Source: Methylobacterium sp.
GTDB lineage: Bacteria > Pseudomonadota > Alphaproteobacteria > Rhizobiales > Beijerinckiaceae
Assembly (NCBI RefSeq): GCF_019745455.1
Contig: NZ_JAIETD010000024.1
Span: 1 to 64,000 of the forward strand
Direction of reading: 5' to 3'
Length of the DNA: 64,000 nt
Position 1 is the first letter of the stretch; the number at the start of each line of letters is the position of its first letter. The position numbers and the translations under genes are program-made. Shown piece by piece: positions 19,388 through 29,763 of this stretch. The notes under the pieces are model-generated. The model saw only the letters and a program-made list of their open reading frames with translations, was not told where the DNA came from and searched no databases.

Positions 19388-20038
19388 ATGGCAGCTCAGT
19401 CCATCGGGCGACGCGGGTTCATTCTCATCCTGTCCTCGCCGTCGGGAGCCGGCAAGACGACGCTCACGCGCGCCGTCGCCGGCGATCCGAGCTGGGGTCT
19501 CGATCTCTCGATCTCGGTGACGACGCGACAGCGCCGCCCTTCGGAAATCGACGGGAAGCACTACACCTTCATCGACCGGGAAGCCTTCGAGACCCTGCGC
19601 TCTCGCGACGACCTGCTCGAATGGGCCGAGGTCCATGGCAACTTCTACGGCACGCCGCGGCGCCCGGTGGAGCGGGTGCTGGCCGCCGGCCGCGATATGA
19701 TCTTCGATATCGACTACCAGGGCACGCGGCAGGTGCGGGCGAAGCTCTCCGACGACGTCGTCACGATCTTCATCTTGCCGCCCAGCATGGCCGAGCTTCG
19801 CAGTCGCCTGGAGCGCCGGGCCGAGGACTCCCCCGCCACGATCGAGAAGCGGCTGGCCAACGCCCGCATGGAGATCCAGCGCTGGAATGAGTATGATTAT
19901 GTCCTCGTCAACGACGATCTCGACGAGGCCTTCCGTTCGCTTCAGGGCATTCTGACGGCGGAACGCCTCAAGCGGAGCCGCCGCACCGGGCTGAACGATT
20001 TCGTCGAGGGTCTTTTGAGCGAGATCGGCGAGACTTAG
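19388..20038 (+). CDS. gmk: guanylate kinase
   Basis: Gmk phosphorylates GMP to GDP. The 216-residue protein has the P-loop [11 protein letters not shown] near residue 16, the GMP-binding [19 protein letters not shown] and the [11 protein letters not shown] Walker B region. Length and motifs are standard. It ends a tight mltG-yicC-gmk unit. Its stop overlaps the convergent membrane-protein gene by four bases. Confidence 0.97.
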   Translation: MAAQSIGRRGFILILSSPSGAGKTTLTRAVAGDPSWGLDLSISVTTRQRRPSEIDGKHYTFIDREAFETLRSRDDLLEWAEVHGNFYGTPRRPVERVLAAGRDMIFDIDYQGTRQVRAKLSDDVVTIFILPPSMAELRSRLERRAEDSPATIEKRLANARMEIQRWNEYDYVLVNDDLDEAFRSLQGILTAERLKRSRRTGLNDFVEGLLSEIGET

Positions 20039-21114
20039 GGCGAGCCCGGTTTCATCACCGATGCCCGGCGCGCCTCCAGGCTCTGCCAGAGCATCAGGGC
20101 GGGTATGCCGATCACCACATCGGGAACTCGCTTGACCAGCGACAGGGCAAGCGCGGTGCCCGGATCGACGCCGAACAGGCCGCCCACGAGGATGAAGCTG
20201 CCCTCCTGAACTCCCAACCCACCCGGAACCGGAAAGGCCGCCGTCTTCATCGCCTGCGTCAGCGCCTCGATGACGATCGCTTCCGGCAACCCGATGCCCT
20301 CGACGCCGATGAACGAGAGCGCAATCCAGATCTCGATCGCTCCAAGGAGCCATGCCGCGAAGTGGATGAGAATCGACTGGGCAAGGGGCCAGCGACGGCT
20401 TTTGCCCCAGACCAGGTCGATAGCATCCTGCAGGTCGCCCTGCGCCGCCTTGCCGTCGTCGATGTCTTCCCCTCGAGCCTCGTCGCGCACGAAGCGGCGT
20501 CCGAGATCGCTGGCGATTCGTGCCAGCCGCCGAACGACCCCGCTACGCTGGAACCCGAAGAAGAGTGCAAGGACCAGCACCATGACGAGGAGCGCCTGGA
20601 GCACCCAGCTCGCGAGCGTGGCGGCAGCCTCGCCCTCGACCTGCATGAGCAGGGCCACCCCGAGCAGCGCGAAGATCACGAGGGTGACTGCCTGGATGAG
20701 CAGGTCCACGAGGATCGATGCGGCAGCGTAGGGTCCGGGCACTCTCCAGAATGTCAGGAGGCGGCCGCCGACTACGTCTCCGCCCACCGACGCGACGGGA
20801 AGAAGCGTGTTGATGCCTTCCCGCACGAAACGCAGCACAACGAATGGGGATGCCGGAACCTCGCTCAGACGGTCGAGGATGCGAGCCCAGGCAATGCCGC
20901 AGAGAAGGACGATGACGAGGCGGACGAGGACGACGGCCATGAGCCCCAAAGGACCGATGCGAGCGAAGGCGGTTCCGATCGCCGTCAGATCGTTGATGGC
21001 GACGAGCCAGACCGCGAGTACGACTCCGATCAACGTGCCGATCAGCGGCAGCCGCCGGAGCACCGCCCGCCAACGGGAGCGCCCGCGTTCCGAAGGATCC
21101 TCGACCCCCGCCAT
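20035..21114 (-). CDS. HpnL-like / lysylphosphatidylglycerol synthase TM family protein
   Basis: A protein of about 359 residues with seven or so hydrophobic helices, in the UPF0104/LPG-synthase membrane family. Similarity of pattern ([54 protein letters not shown]) points to the HpnL-like branch, which in hopanoid producers is linked to hopanoid handling. No hopanoid gene is adjacent, so that role is inference. The central loop ([16 protein letters not shown]) is charged. The ATG at 21114 is preferred over the in-frame GTG at 21120. Confidence 0.75.
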   Translation of the reverse strand: MAGVEDPSERGRSRWRAVLRRLPLIGTLIGVVLAVWLVAINDLTAIGTAFARIGPLGLMAVVLVRLVIVLLCGIAWARILDRLSEVPASPFVVLRFVREGINTLLPVASVGGDVVGGRLLTFWRVPGPYAAASILVDLLIQAVTLVIFALLGVALLMQVEGEAAATLASWVLQALLVMVLVLALFFGFQRSGVVRRLARIASDLGRRFVRDEARGEDIDDGKAAQGDLQDAIDLVWGKSRRWPLAQSILIHFAAWLLGAIEIWIALSFIGVEGIGLPEAIVIEALTQAMKTAAFPVPGGLGVQEGSFILVGGLFGVDPGTALALSLVKRVPDVVIGIPALMLWQSLEARRASVMKPGSP

Positions 21115-21387
21115 CGTCACGTGGTTCGATCCGCAGCTTCGAGGAATGCGGAACGGCGGGTTTGCACGGTGGATTTCCTCGTAGTCGCGGGGGAGAGACT
21201 ACCCCACTTCCTCGTCCAGCGTAACGTGCCCGCCGCGGCCGCGGTCGGCGCTGCGTCATGGTCTGGCCTTGGACTGAGACTGCAGAAGCCTCCTGCGTCG
21301 AACACCAAGAAGCCGCGCCCACTTTCGTGAACGCGGCTTTCGATGCCGGCCCCGCCGAAGGGGACGATGTCTGGAGGTGTCGATCCG

Positions 21388-21663
21388 TCAGTGACGGTAG
21401 TGCTGGATCCGCGTCGTCCGGAGGCCGGCAAGACCATGCTGGTCTATGGAAAACTGCCAGCTCAGGAACTCCTCGGTGGTCAAGGTGTAACGCTGGCAGG
21501 CCTCTTCGAGGCTGAGGAGTCCCCCGCGAACGGCGGCGACGACCTCTGCCTTTCGGCGGATGACCCAGCGACGGGTCGTCGTCGGCGGAAGATCTGCGAT
21601 CGTCAGGGGGCTTCCATCGGGCCCGATGACGTATTTCACTCTCGGGCGGTGCGGTTCGGTCAT
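21388..21663 (-). CDS. sciP: CtrA inhibitor SciP (DUF1153)
   Basis: A 91-residue DUF1153 protein, the family of SciP, which in Caulobacter binds CtrA on DNA and represses CtrA-activated genes in swarmer cells. The invariant segments KYVIGPDGSPLTIADLPP, RWVIRRKAEVVAAVRGGLL and CQRYTLTTEEFLSWQ, containing a helix-turn-helix, are all present. It sits beside flgD and fliK on the same strand, with a gap of 104 bases upstream containing a CtrA-like site. The identification is strong; its regulatory network here is inferred from Caulobacter. Confidence 0.93.
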   Translation of the reverse strand: MTEPHRPRVKYVIGPDGSPLTIADLPPTTTRRWVIRRKAEVVAAVRGGLLSLEEACQRYTLTTEEFLSWQFSIDQHGLAGLRTTRIQHYRH

Positions 21664-21717
21664 GATACGCTCTACAACTCGACTGACCTGTCGAGCTTTG
21701 AAGCTAAGTGCAGCCGC

Positions 21718-21732
21718 TTAAAATATCTTGAA
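21718..21732 (-). promoter_or_regulatory. candidate CtrA site upstream of sciP
   Basis: Read on the minus strand this is TTCA-N7-TTAA, one base away from the TTAA-N7-TTAA CtrA consensus, 55-69 bases before the sciP ATG. It is also embedded in a short GCTT/AAGC dyad. In Caulobacter sciP is CtrA-activated, so the position is plausible. A chance match cannot be excluded. Confidence 0.4.
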
Positions 21733-21767
21733 GCGGACCGGTTGCATCTGAATTATCCCCGAACGGG

Positions 21768-22445
21768 TCATGTGGATAACCCGGTTCCGATGCTCCGCAC
21801 GCTCGATACCGGAAGACGGGAATTGCCCACGAGGAGAACGGGTTCGGTACCGGAAAGGTCGATGGAATCGACCTTTCCGGTCAGCTTCGTGTCGACGCTC
21901 ACGCGGCTTCCGGTAGCGTCGACAGCGTCGACCTTGATCGAGTAGGTCCCGTTCGCCGAAGTGAATCCCGACGATGAGCGTCCGTCCCAGGCGAAGGTCT
22001 GTGCGCCGGCACTGAGCGCCTTGGTCTGCGTGGCAACCACATTGCCCTTCGCGTCGCTGATCGTGATCGTCGCCTGTTTGGCGGCACGCGACGGCGTCAG
22101 GCTCCAGGTCGCTGAACCGTCCTTCAGCTGAGCCGTCCTTCCGTCAGCGGTGACGTTCTGGCCGATGAAGCCGGTGGCCGAGGCGGCGCTCGACGACTTC
22201 GCGTTCGACAGGATGGAATCGAGCCGGTCATTCGATTTGAGCTGCTGCTCGACGCCGGCATATTGCACGAGCTGCTGCGTAAACTGATTGGTGTCGAGAG
22301 GATCGAGCGGATTCTGGTTCTTCAGCTGCGTCGTCAGCAGGGTGAGGAACTGCTGAAAGTTGCCGGCGATCTCCTGCTTGTCGGCCGCCGTACCGGTCGA
22401 TGACGTCGACGCTGTGCCGATGGCGGAACTGATGCCTGCGGTCAT
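21768..22445 (-). CDS. flgD: flagellar hook assembly (capping) protein FlgD
   Basis: FlgD caps the growing hook so that FlgE monomers can polymerise. The 225-residue protein has the classic N-terminal segment FQQFLTLLTTQLKNQNPLDP followed by FTQQLVQYAGVEQQLKSN, then a C-terminal FlgD Ig-like domain (ITISDAKGNVV, TFAWDGRSSSGF). It is exported by the flagellar type III apparatus, so no Sec signal is expected. It lies 11 bases after fliK, consistent with one operon. Confidence 0.95.
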   Translation of the reverse strand: MTAGISSAIGTASTSSTGTAADKQEIAGNFQQFLTLLTTQLKNQNPLDPLDTNQFTQQLVQYAGVEQQLKSNDRLDSILSNAKSSSAASATGFIGQNVTADGRTAQLKDGSATWSLTPSRAAKQATITISDAKGNVVATQTKALSAGAQTFAWDGRSSSGFTSANGTYSIKVDAVDATGSRVSVDTKLTGKVDSIDLSGTEPVLLVGNSRLPVSSVRSIGTGLST

Positions 22446-22456
22446 GGGAAGCTCCT

Positions 22457-23998
22457 TCAGATCCTGATGTCGATGCCGGCGATCCCGCGCAGCATCCGCG
22501 GGGCGGCAAGGTCGATGGCCTGGATGGCCGAGGTTTGAGCGGCAGGCCGGCCGTCGCCGTCGGTGTGGCGTCCGTCGTAGGGCCGGTCGCCGGAAGCTCC
22601 CTGCCTCGAAGCGTCATCGCCGCTGAGGGACAGGCTGATACCGGCCCCTGGGTCGAGACCCGCCTGAGAGAGTGCCTGTTGCAGGTTGTCTGCGTCGCGG
22701 CGGAGCAGAGCGAGAGTCTCGGGACGCTCGACGACGACTTTGGTCGTGACCGTCCCCCGCTCCTTGTCGATCTCCAGCCGAACGTCGATCCGCCCGAGAT
22801 CGACTGGATCGAGCCTGATCTCGAAATGGTTCGACCCCGAGAGGGAGCGCAGCCCGATTGTCATCGGTACGGCGCCGAGGGGAACAGGCAGTCCCTGGTG
22901 CGGGACAGGGGCGGAGCCTGGCGACAGTGCGGCGGCCGGAGTCTGGGGAGCTGGGTTCGAACCGGTCGGCAAGGCTCCAGCCGGGTCCGCTGCTTTCGCA
23001 TCGCCGCTCTGGAAAGCGACAACCTCACCTGAGTCTTCGGCTTTCCCTTCCTTACCGTCCTCTATCGCTTCAGCCTTGAGGTTCGTGGAACGACCCACTG
23101 AAGCCGCTCGGTCGATCGCCGATCCACCAACACCGTCGACACCCGTCGAGGCATCGCCGGCCGAGACCGGCCCGATTAGGCCTGCACGATCGGGTGCTGC
23201 CGGAGCAGCCCCCGGGTGAGCCGATGGCGACAACGTGTTCTCTCGCGCGCTTTGTGCGCCCGGCTCGCCCTCGCCGCCTGGCTCGTGATCGGAGTCGGCA
23301 GACCCATCGCCAGAGCGATTTCGACCCTGATCGGCATCACCGGCGGCTTCGGGGATCGCCACCGGATCGGTGCCGGGGACAGTCTGCCCTGAATGGCCCA
23401 CGACGTAGTCATTGGCTCGTGCCGCATCGGCCTCTGCCGTCGAAGCGACAGCCTTCGTTTCCGAGCCCGCTTTGTCTTCTTCGTTCGTCGATCCGGTGGC
23501 CGACGTGTCGCCTGTACTCGGAGCTTCCCTCACCACACCGAGCGGTTTGGCGGATGGGACGGCGGCAGCAGATGGTGACGCCCCCGTCACGGAAGGGATG
23601 CCCGGACGGCTCTGATCGACGCTGGACGTTTTATGATGGGCCTCGACGGCCCTCGCCTGAGCCTTGCGCTCGACGATCATGTCCTCGCGTTTTCGACCTG
23701 CGAGAACGATCTCGGCCTTCTTCTCCGATCGTGCATCGTCGAGCCGGTCTCGGGCGGCCTTGGCTTCTTCGTCGATTCTGAATCGCGGACGCTCGGTAGC
23801 TGTCGCGCGGATCGCGATCTCGCCTTTTGGCAAAGCGCGGAGCGACTGGCTCACGACGTTCTCGACCTCTCCCAACCGCATCGCCGTGTCGTCCTGGTCT
23901 GCATCTCCCATCACATCAGCAAGGAGCGAGCCATCGACGGTCGCGGCTAACGTCTTGAAAAGATTGATGTCATCGGCCGCCGTATCGGGAGGCTGCAA
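22457..23998 (-). CDS. fliK: flagellar hook-length control protein FliK
   Basis: FliK measures hook length and switches the export gate from hook to filament substrates. The C-terminal Flg_hook domain is clear ([20 protein letters not shown], then [21 protein letters not shown]). The central 250 residues are low-complexity, rich in Ser, Ala, Gly, Asp and Pro, as expected for the molecular ruler. The start is uncertain: a TTG at 23998 follows directly on an in-frame stop and lacks a ribosome site; GTG/ATG codons near 23911-23914 are alternatives. Together with flgD it forms a hook-assembly pair. Confidence 0.88.
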   Translation of the reverse strand: MQPPDTAADDINLFKTLAATVDGSLLADVMGDADQDDTAMRLGEVENVVSQSLRALPKGEIAIRATATERPRFRIDEEAKAARDRLDDARSEKKAEIVLAGRKREDMIVERKAQARAVEAHHKTSSVDQSRPGIPSVTGASPSAAAVPSAKPLGVVREAPSTGDTSATGSTNEEDKAGSETKAVASTAEADAARANDYVVGHSGQTVPGTDPVAIPEAAGDADQGRNRSGDGSADSDHEPGGEGEPGAQSARENTLSPSAHPGAAPAAPDRAGLIGPVSAGDASTGVDGVGGSAIDRAASVGRSTNLKAEAIEDGKEGKAEDSGEVVAFQSGDAKAADPAGALPTGSNPAPQTPAAALSPGSAPVPHQGLPVPLGAVPMTIGLRSLSGSNHFEIRLDPVDLGRIDVRLEIDKERGTVTTKVVVERPETLALLRRDADNLQQALSQAGLDPGAGISLSLSGDDASRQGASGDRPYDGRHTDGDGRPAAQTSAIQAIDLAAPRMLRGIAGIDIRI

Positions 23999-24193
23999 TC
24001 AAGGGAGGTGAGAAGCTGCCGCTACTCGGCAGGATTTGCCGAACGAGCCCGCAGGCCTTTCATCCAAAAGCCAAGTGGCTCTGGCTTCTCATGTCCGCCG
24101 CCGGAACCAAGCCTGGAACTTGGAAGCGAGGATCGATATAGGTTTGCACCGACCGAAACCTCCGTTTCGTCAGCGTGCTTCGACCGAGACCCG

Positions 24194-25357
24194 ATGAACT
24201 CCCTCGACCTTCCGAAGGCCCCGCACGAGACTCGTGTCGTCGTCGCCATGTCCGGCGGCGTCGATTCGTCCGTCGTGGCGGGCTTGTTGAAGCAGCAGGG
24301 CTATGACGTCGTCGGCGTGACGCTTCAGCTCTACGACCACGGCGCCGCGACCCATCGCAAGGGCGCATGCTGCGCCGGGCAGGATATCGCCGACGCCCGC
24401 CGTGTGGCCGAGGCTCTGGGCATTCCCCATTACGTCCTCGACTACGAAGACCGATTTCGTGAATCCGTCATCGACCGTTTCGCAGAGAGCTACCTTGCGG
24501 GCGAGACGCCGATCCCCTGCGTCGAGTGCAATCGCTCGGTGAAGTTCCGCGACCTGCTCGGCCTCGCCCGCGACCTCGACGCCGATGCCTTGGCGACCGG
24601 CCACTACGTCGCCAGCCGGCCTGTCGCGCCGGGCTCTTCGTCCCGCGCGCTCTTCCGTGCCCTCGATCCGGCACGCGACCAGAGTTACTTTCTCTACGCG
24701 ACCACGCCGGAGCAGCTCGATTTCCTGCGGTTCCCCTTAGGCGAGATGCCCAAGGACGAGACCCGGCGCCTGGCGCGCGAGTTCGGGCTGTCCGTCGCCG
24801 ACAAGGCCGATAGCCAGGACATCTGCTTCGTGCCGCAGGGACGCTATGCCGACGTCATCGCGCGCCTTCGCCCGGATGCTGCCAAGCCCGGAGATGTCGT
24901 CGACCTCGACGGCCGTGTTCTCGGACACCATGACGGTATCATCCACTACACTGTCGGCCAGCGGCGCGGACTGCGTCTGGCGGTAGGCGAGCCGCTCTAC
25001 GTCATCAGGCTCGAACCCGAAGCAGCGCGCGTCGTGGTCGGGCCGCGAACGGCCCTCGCAACCAGCCGCATCCGCCTTGGCGACGTCAACTGGCTTGGGG
25101 CAACGCCACTTGCCGCCATCCATGACTTGGCCGTCGCGGTCCGCGTGCGCTCCACCCGCGAGCCACGGCCCGCGAGGCTCTCCTGCAACGCCGTGACGGG
25201 CCAGGCCGATATTGTCCTGACGTCGCCGGAAGACGGCGTTTCTCCGGGCCAGGCCTGCGTCATCTACGAAGATGACGGCCCGCGTGCGCGCGTGCTCGGC
25301 GGCGGCACTATCCGACGCATCGACGCGTTGCAGGCAGGAACCGCATTCGCCGCCTGA
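24194..25357 (+). CDS. mnmA: tRNA-specific 2-thiouridylase
   Basis: MnmA thiolates U34 of tRNA-Lys, -Glu and -Gln wobble positions. The 387-residue protein has the PP-loop [15 protein letters not shown] (about 19-33), the nucleophilic cysteine in [10 protein letters not shown] (C112) and the second cysteine in [10 protein letters not shown] (C211). The ATG at 24194 is chosen from the family N-terminus; the open frame reaches back to 24008 without similarity. It is divergent from fliK with about 195 bases between them. Confidence 0.96.
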   Translation: MNSLDLPKAPHETRVVVAMSGGVDSSVVAGLLKQQGYDVVGVTLQLYDHGAATHRKGACCAGQDIADARRVAEALGIPHYVLDYEDRFRESVIDRFAESYLAGETPIPCVECNRSVKFRDLLGLARDLDADALATGHYVASRPVAPGSSSRALFRALDPARDQSYFLYATTPEQLDFLRFPLGEMPKDETRRLAREFGLSVADKADSQDICFVPQGRYADVIARLRPDAAKPGDVVDLDGRVLGHHDGIIHYTVGQRRGLRLAVGEPLYVIRLEPEAARVVVGPRTALATSRIRLGDVNWLGATPLAAIHDLAVAVRVRSTREPRPARLSCNAVTGQADIVLTSPEDGVSPGQACVIYEDDGPRARVLGGGTIRRIDALQAGTAFAA

Positions 25358-25391
25358 ATCCCTTCCATCATTCTCCGACGAAGAGGTCTTT

Positions 25392-26042
25392 ATGCTGAGC
25401 GAGCCGCAGGCCGGTCCGAGCACGGCGCTGATGCGCAAGGCGTATGCGCGATGGGCACCGGTCTACGACGTGGTCTACGACAAGCTGACCGAGCCGGCGG
25501 CTCGCGATGCCGTCGAGGCAGCCGTAGCCTGCGGCCCTCGCATCCTCGAAGCCGGCGTCGGCACCGGCTTGTCGCTGGGCTATTATCCAAGGACCAGCTT
25601 CGTCTGCGGAGTCGATCTGTCCGAGGACATGTTGAAGCGCGCCCGCCAAAAGGTGCTGCGCCGAGGCCTCACCCATGTCCGCGGCCTGCAGGTGATGGAC
25701 GTGTGCCGACTCGGCTATGCGAATGACAGTTTCGATGCCGTTGTGGCGCAGTTCCTCATCACTCTGGTCCCGGATCCGGAAGGTGCGTTGTCGGAGTTCC
25801 TGCGGGTGGTCCGGCCGGGTGGAGAAATCGTCCTCGCAAACCATTTCGGGCAGACACAAGGGCCTGTAGCCAAGGTGGAGAAGATCGTGGCGCCGCTCTG
25901 CACCAAGATCGGCTGGTCGTCGGCGTTCAAATCGACCCGCGTCGAGGCCTGGGCTCACAAGAACGGCGTCGAGTTCATCGGCGTCTCGCCGACTTTCCCC
26001 GGCGGGTTCTTCAAGATCTTGCGGATGCGCAAGCGCGGCTGA
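25392..26042 (+). CDS. class I SAM methyltransferase, PmtA-like
   Basis: A 216-residue SAM-dependent methyltransferase: motif I is ILEAGVGTGLSLGYYP, followed by GVDLSEDMLKRAR, VVAQFLITLVPDP and RPGGEIVLANHF. The pattern resembles Rhodobacter-type phosphatidylethanolamine N-methyltransferases, which make phosphatidylcholine, but small methyltransferases are easily misassigned, so the substrate is inference. It follows mnmA by 34 bases and precedes a membrane protein of the VTT family. Confidence 0.82.
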   Translation: MLSEPQAGPSTALMRKAYARWAPVYDVVYDKLTEPAARDAVEAAVACGPRILEAGVGTGLSLGYYPRTSFVCGVDLSEDMLKRARQKVLRRGLTHVRGLQVMDVCRLGYANDSFDAVVAQFLITLVPDPEGALSEFLRVVRPGGEIVLANHFGQTQGPVAKVEKIVAPLCTKIGWSSAFKSTRVEAWAHKNGVEFIGVSPTFPGGFFKILRMRKRG

Positions 26043-26081
26043 CGGGAAGTGCGCTGAGAGCCGGGTGTCGGAGGAGCGGCG

Positions 26082-26873
26082 ATGACGCGGAGCCATCCCG
26101 GCCCGGCCCGGCGGCGTGATTGGCTTCGCTGGCTTCCTCTCGTCCTGCTGGTCTCGCTGTCGATCGCAGCCGTCGCTTCCGGGGCTTATCAATACCTTAC
26201 GCTTGACCGGCTGCTCGACTCGCGGACCTTCCTCGCCGCCGCGGTGGAGGCCGACCCGGCGAAGGCGATGCTGGCGGCTTGGCTCGTCTACGTCGCCTGC
26301 GTCGTCGCTTCGATCCCGGCTTCGGTTTTCCTGACGATACTCTGCGGATTTCTGTTCGGCATCGGCGCAGGCGCAGCCGTCGCCGTCGCCGCGGCCACGA
26401 CAGGCGCCGTCATCGTCTTCTCGATCGGGCGCTGGGCCGCAGCCGACATCCTCCTCCGTAAGGCCGGGCCGCGATTGGCCGGCCTGGCCGAAGGCTTCAG
26501 ACGCGACGCCTTCGGCTACGTGATCGTCCTTCGGCTGCTGCCGATCTTCCCGTTCTGGATCACCAATCTGGCCCCGGCCATCTTCGGGGTGAGGCTTCCG
26601 ACCTTTGCCCTGGCGACGTTTGTCGGACTGATACCTGGCGCCTTCGCCTATGCCGCCACAGGCTCAGCCATCGAGGATGTCGTAGCTTCGCATCAGGCGG
26701 CGAAGGCAGCCTGCATCGAGGCCGCCGTCAATGACTGCGAGAACGCGCTCGCCCTCACGGCATTCTTGACGCCGAGGACGATGATCGGCCTCGGGGCACT
26801 CGCGGTCTTCGCACTGGCTTCGGTGGCCCTTCGCCACTGGTTCGTCCGGCGCCGGCGTCCGCGTGCAGCATGA
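26082..26873 (+). CDS. TVP38/TMEM64 (VTT-domain) membrane protein
   Basis: A 263-residue inner membrane protein with about five to six helices. The central VTT (SNARE-associated) domain includes VFLTILCGFLFGIGAGAAV and the downstream VLRLLPIFPFWITNLAPAIFGV and FVGLIPGAFAYAATGSAIED motifs. VTT proteins relate to DedA transporters/scramblases; the cargo is not known. The gene lies 39 bases downstream of the methyltransferase and may be co-transcribed. The C-terminus is basic (RRRRPRAA). Confidence 0.85.
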   Translation: MTRSHPGPARRRDWLRWLPLVLLVSLSIAAVASGAYQYLTLDRLLDSRTFLAAAVEADPAKAMLAAWLVYVACVVASIPASVFLTILCGFLFGIGAGAAVAVAAATTGAVIVFSIGRWAAADILLRKAGPRLAGLAEGFRRDAFGYVIVLRLLPIFPFWITNLAPAIFGVRLPTFALATFVGLIPGAFAYAATGSAIEDVVASHQAAKAACIEAAVNDCENALALTAFLTPRTMIGLGALAVFALASVALRHWFVRRRRPRAA

Positions 26874-26986
26874 GCGGGTCTCGAAATACGATAGAACGCG
26901 TGTGATCGGACTGACGTTATGTCCACTGGTGCGGGCCAGTTCTCCAGTCTATTCGTCCCAAGGTCAGGGTTTCATCGATAGTCAGA

Positions 26987-27118
26987 ATGGCTCATCAAAG
27001 TCGGATGGCGATGATTCCGTATAATGCCGCAGTGCGAAAAGAATCCGGGCGCCAGATCATGCTCCGGCTGATACGGTCAGGGCCTTCGATAGAGCGGTAT
27101 TTCGAACTGTGCCGATGA
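26987..27118 (+). CDS. possible 43-residue leader ORF before the sensor kinase
   Basis: A short frame (MAHQSRMAMIPYNAAVRKES..., ending FELCR) whose TGA overlaps the kinase ATG at 27115 as ATGA, the usual signature of translational coupling. There is no clear ribosome site before its ATG and I recognise no family. It may be chance. Confidence 0.25.
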   Translation: MAHQSRMAMIPYNAAVRKESGRQIMLRLIRSGPSIERYFELCR

Positions 27119-28704
27119 CACAGCAGATCCAGTCAGATCAAGCCACTATGTCGATGGGCTCGAACTCAGGGCTCACCGTGTCAGATGTCGGCGAGCCGCT
27201 CTCGAAAGGATCGGACGCTGCCGCGTCGCTCGGAGTGGGACCGCGGCTCACGCAGGCTGGACGGTGGTTCCTCCTCGTCTTCACCGCTGTCATCCTGCTC
27301 GAACTCCTCGTCGCGATCCCGATGCTCGCCAATCATCGGCGGACATGGCTGTTCGAGCGGGCCTCGGTCGCGAGAACGGCATCCCTGCTGATGGATGCGG
27401 CATCGGTTCGGCCAGGACCGCAGGAGGAACGTATCCGCGCCTTCCTGGACGCAAGCGGCGCCAAAGCCATTGCACTGGAGGGTCAAGGCGGCCGCTGGGT
27501 ACTCGGATCGGCGGGAGAGGCAGCCGACTTCAAGCGGATCGATATCGCGGCCGAGAACGTCGCGACCTCGCTTACGGCGGCAATGTCGCTACTCTTCGCA
27601 GATGCGTCGCGACCGGTCTGGATCGCTGCGCCTAAGATGACGCGTCTATCGATCGAGAGCACGGACCACAGGCTGACAGCCCTGATCGCGACGAACATCT
27701 CGCCGTTCACACGAGCGGAATTGCTGGTCGATGAGGCTCCGCTTCAGGAGAGTCTGCAAACCTTTTCCGTGGAGATCCTCGTCGCTCTCCTGTCCATCGC
27801 GGCAGCGGTAGCGGGGCTCGTCTCGCTCGCCGTCCAACGCAGCTTCCTGCAGCCGATGCGGCAGCTGGCCGGGGATATCGGCCGGTTTGCCAACGATCCT
27901 GAAGGCATCGAGCATTTGGAACTCGCAACGGGACGGCGCGACGCCATCGGCGAGGCGGAGACGGCTCTCACGAAGATGCAATGGGCGCTCGCCGGCGAGT
28001 TGCGCGAGCGGCGGCGACTGGCCGGCCTCGGATTGTCGGTCAGCAAGATCAATCATGAGCTCAGAAACCTGCTTACGACGGCTCAGCTTCTCGGCGACCG
28101 CCTCGAGGGCGTTGCAGACCCCATCGTTCAGCGCGTCGCGCCCCGGCTGATCGCAACGCTCGACCGCGCGATCCGATTCTGCGAGGCGACCCTCGCGTAT
28201 GGGCGGGCGACGGAACCCTACCCGCAGCGCCGACGCGTCCTCGTCGAACCGTTGCTCAGCGAGATGGAAGACCTCGCCGGCCTCAGCCTTGATGCCCGGT
28301 TGCGCGTCGAGGTCAGGGCCGAACCGGATGTGTCGATTTATGTCGATCCCGAGCAGTTCTCGCGGGCGCTCACCAACATCGTCCGCAACGCTGTCCAGGC
28401 GCTTGACGCAGCCGGCGCCCAGGACGTGGAGCCCCTGGTGACGATCACGGCCTTTCGGCAGAAGAGGGACGGTGAAGGCGGTCGAGTCGTCGTCCTGCTC
28501 GCCGATAACGGGCCTGGTTTGCCGCAGAACGCACGGGCGACGCTGTTCGCGCCGTTTCAAGGCTCGATGCGGGCCGGCGGCACGGGGCTCGGGCTCGCGA
28601 TCGCTTCCGAGCTCGTAAGCCTCAACGGCGGAACGCTGGAACTCGACGACGGCACCTCCGGCGCCTGTTTCCGAATCGTCGTTCCCGACGGCGACACGGC
28701 CTGA
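27115..28704 (+). CDS. two-helix membrane sensor histidine kinase
   Basis: A 529-residue histidine kinase. Two membrane helices (about 52-74 and 219-241) bracket a roughly 145-residue periplasmic sensor region with no family I recognise; a HAMP-like region follows. The H-box is KINHELRNLLTT (H314), the N-box NIVRNAVQAL, the G1 box LLADNGPGLP and the lid/G2 GGTGLGLAIASEL, so it should be catalytically competent. No response regulator lies next to it. ATG at 27115 or GTG at 27109 are possible starts. Confidence 0.9.
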   Translation: MTQQIQSDQATMSMGSNSGLTVSDVGEPLSKGSDAAASLGVGPRLTQAGRWFLLVFTAVILLELLVAIPMLANHRRTWLFERASVARTASLLMDAASVRPGPQEERIRAFLDASGAKAIALEGQGGRWVLGSAGEAADFKRIDIAAENVATSLTAAMSLLFADASRPVWIAAPKMTRLSIESTDHRLTALIATNISPFTRAELLVDEAPLQESLQTFSVEILVALLSIAAAVAGLVSLAVQRSFLQPMRQLAGDIGRFANDPEGIEHLELATGRRDAIGEAETALTKMQWALAGELRERRRLAGLGLSVSKINHELRNLLTTAQLLGDRLEGVADPIVQRVAPRLIATLDRAIRFCEATLAYGRATEPYPQRRRVLVEPLLSEMEDLAGLSLDARLRVEVRAEPDVSIYVDPEQFSRALTNIVRNAVQALDAAGAQDVEPLVTITAFRQKRDGEGGRVVVLLADNGPGLPQNARATLFAPFQGSMRAGGTGLGLAIASELVSLNGGTLELDDGTSGACFRIVVPDGDTA

Positions 28705-28713
28705 ATTCGTGAT

Positions 28714-29733
28714 CTATTCCGCAGCGGCGAGGACTGGGGCGGCAACAGTGATGCCGATGTCCTTGAGCAACTCGGCGTCGGCATCCGTCTCGTTGTTGGC
28801 CGTGGTCAGCAGCCGTTCGCCGTAGAAGATCGAGTTCGCGCCGGCCATGAAACACAGGATCTGCGCCTCGCGCGACAGCTCCTTGCGTCCTGCGCTCAGC
28901 CGCACGCGAGCACGCGGCATCACGATGCGGGCCGTCGCGCACATGCGGACGATGTCGAGTGGATCGACCGCCGCGCGGCCTTCTAGCGGCGTGCCCGGCA
29001 CGGCGACGAGGGCGTTGATCGGCACGCTTTCGGGATGCGGCGCGTGGTTGGCCAGGACCTGCAGCATCGCAGCCCTGTCGCGGACGCCCTCGCCCATACC
29101 GACGATACCGCCGCAGCAGACGCCGATGCCGGCTTCACGGACGTTCTCCAGCGTGTCGAGCCGATCCGCGTAGGTCCGCGTCGAGATGATGTCGCCGTAG
29201 AAATCCGGGCCGGTATCGAGGTTGTGGTTGTACGAGGTCAGACCGGCCTCGGCGAGACGCTGCGCCTGGGACGGCGTCAGCATGCCGAGGGTGACGCAGG
29301 CTTCCATGCCCATGGCGCGCACGCCGCGCACCATCGAGAGCACCGCATCGAATTCCGGCCCGTCCTTTGGCTGGCGCCAGGCGGCGCCCATGCAGAAACG
29401 ATGGGCGCCCGCCTCCTTGGCCGCGGCGGCCTCGCGCAGGACGGCGTCGACCGGCATCAGGCGCTCGCGCGGCTGGCCCGTCGCCTTGTGGTGCGCCGAT
29501 TGCGGGCAATAGGCGCAATCCTCTGGGCAACCGCCGGTCTTGATCGACAGGAGGCTCGCGCGCTGGATGTCGGCCGGGTCGTTATGCGCCCGGTGGACGA
29601 CGCTCGCCCGATGCACGAGGTCGAGGAGCGGCAGATCGTGGATCGCCTGGATCTCGGCCACGGTCCAATCGTGGCGAATGGCCGGGCCCTCGAAGGGCAG
29701 GATGGCGGCTGTCGGTTCCGGGGTCGCGGTCAT
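28714..29733 (-). CDS. bioB: biotin synthase
   Basis: BioB is the radical-SAM enzyme that inserts sulfur into dethiobiotin. The 339-residue protein has the CX3CX2C cluster motif in [14 protein letters not shown] (C69, C73, C76), [13 protein letters not shown], and the conserved [12 protein letters not shown] with the cluster-binding arginine region. No other biotin genes are nearby. It is convergent with the sensor kinase, nine bases apart, and downstream of the uup-like gene on the same strand. Confidence 0.96.
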   Translation of the reverse strand: MTATPEPTAAILPFEGPAIRHDWTVAEIQAIHDLPLLDLVHRASVVHRAHNDPADIQRASLLSIKTGGCPEDCAYCPQSAHHKATGQPRERLMPVDAVLREAAAAKEAGAHRFCMGAAWRQPKDGPEFDAVLSMVRGVRAMGMEACVTLGMLTPSQAQRLAEAGLTSYNHNLDTGPDFYGDIISTRTYADRLDTLENVREAGIGVCCGGIVGMGEGVRDRAAMLQVLANHAPHPESVPINALVAVPGTPLEGRAAVDPLDIVRMCATARIVMPRARVRLSAGRKELSREAQILCFMAGANSIFYGERLLTTANNETDADAELLKDIGITVAAPVLAAAE

Positions 29734-29763
29734 TTGCCTAGAAGGCCAATCTCGGCCGGAAAA

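Noticed and set aside
18863-20353. 496-codon minus-strand frame
   Set aside because: It spans across yicC and gmk on the opposite strand with no domain signal.
22954-22975. GGTTCGAAC-like stretch considered as a tRNA T-loop
   Set aside because: It lies inside fliK and has no surrounding cloverleaf.
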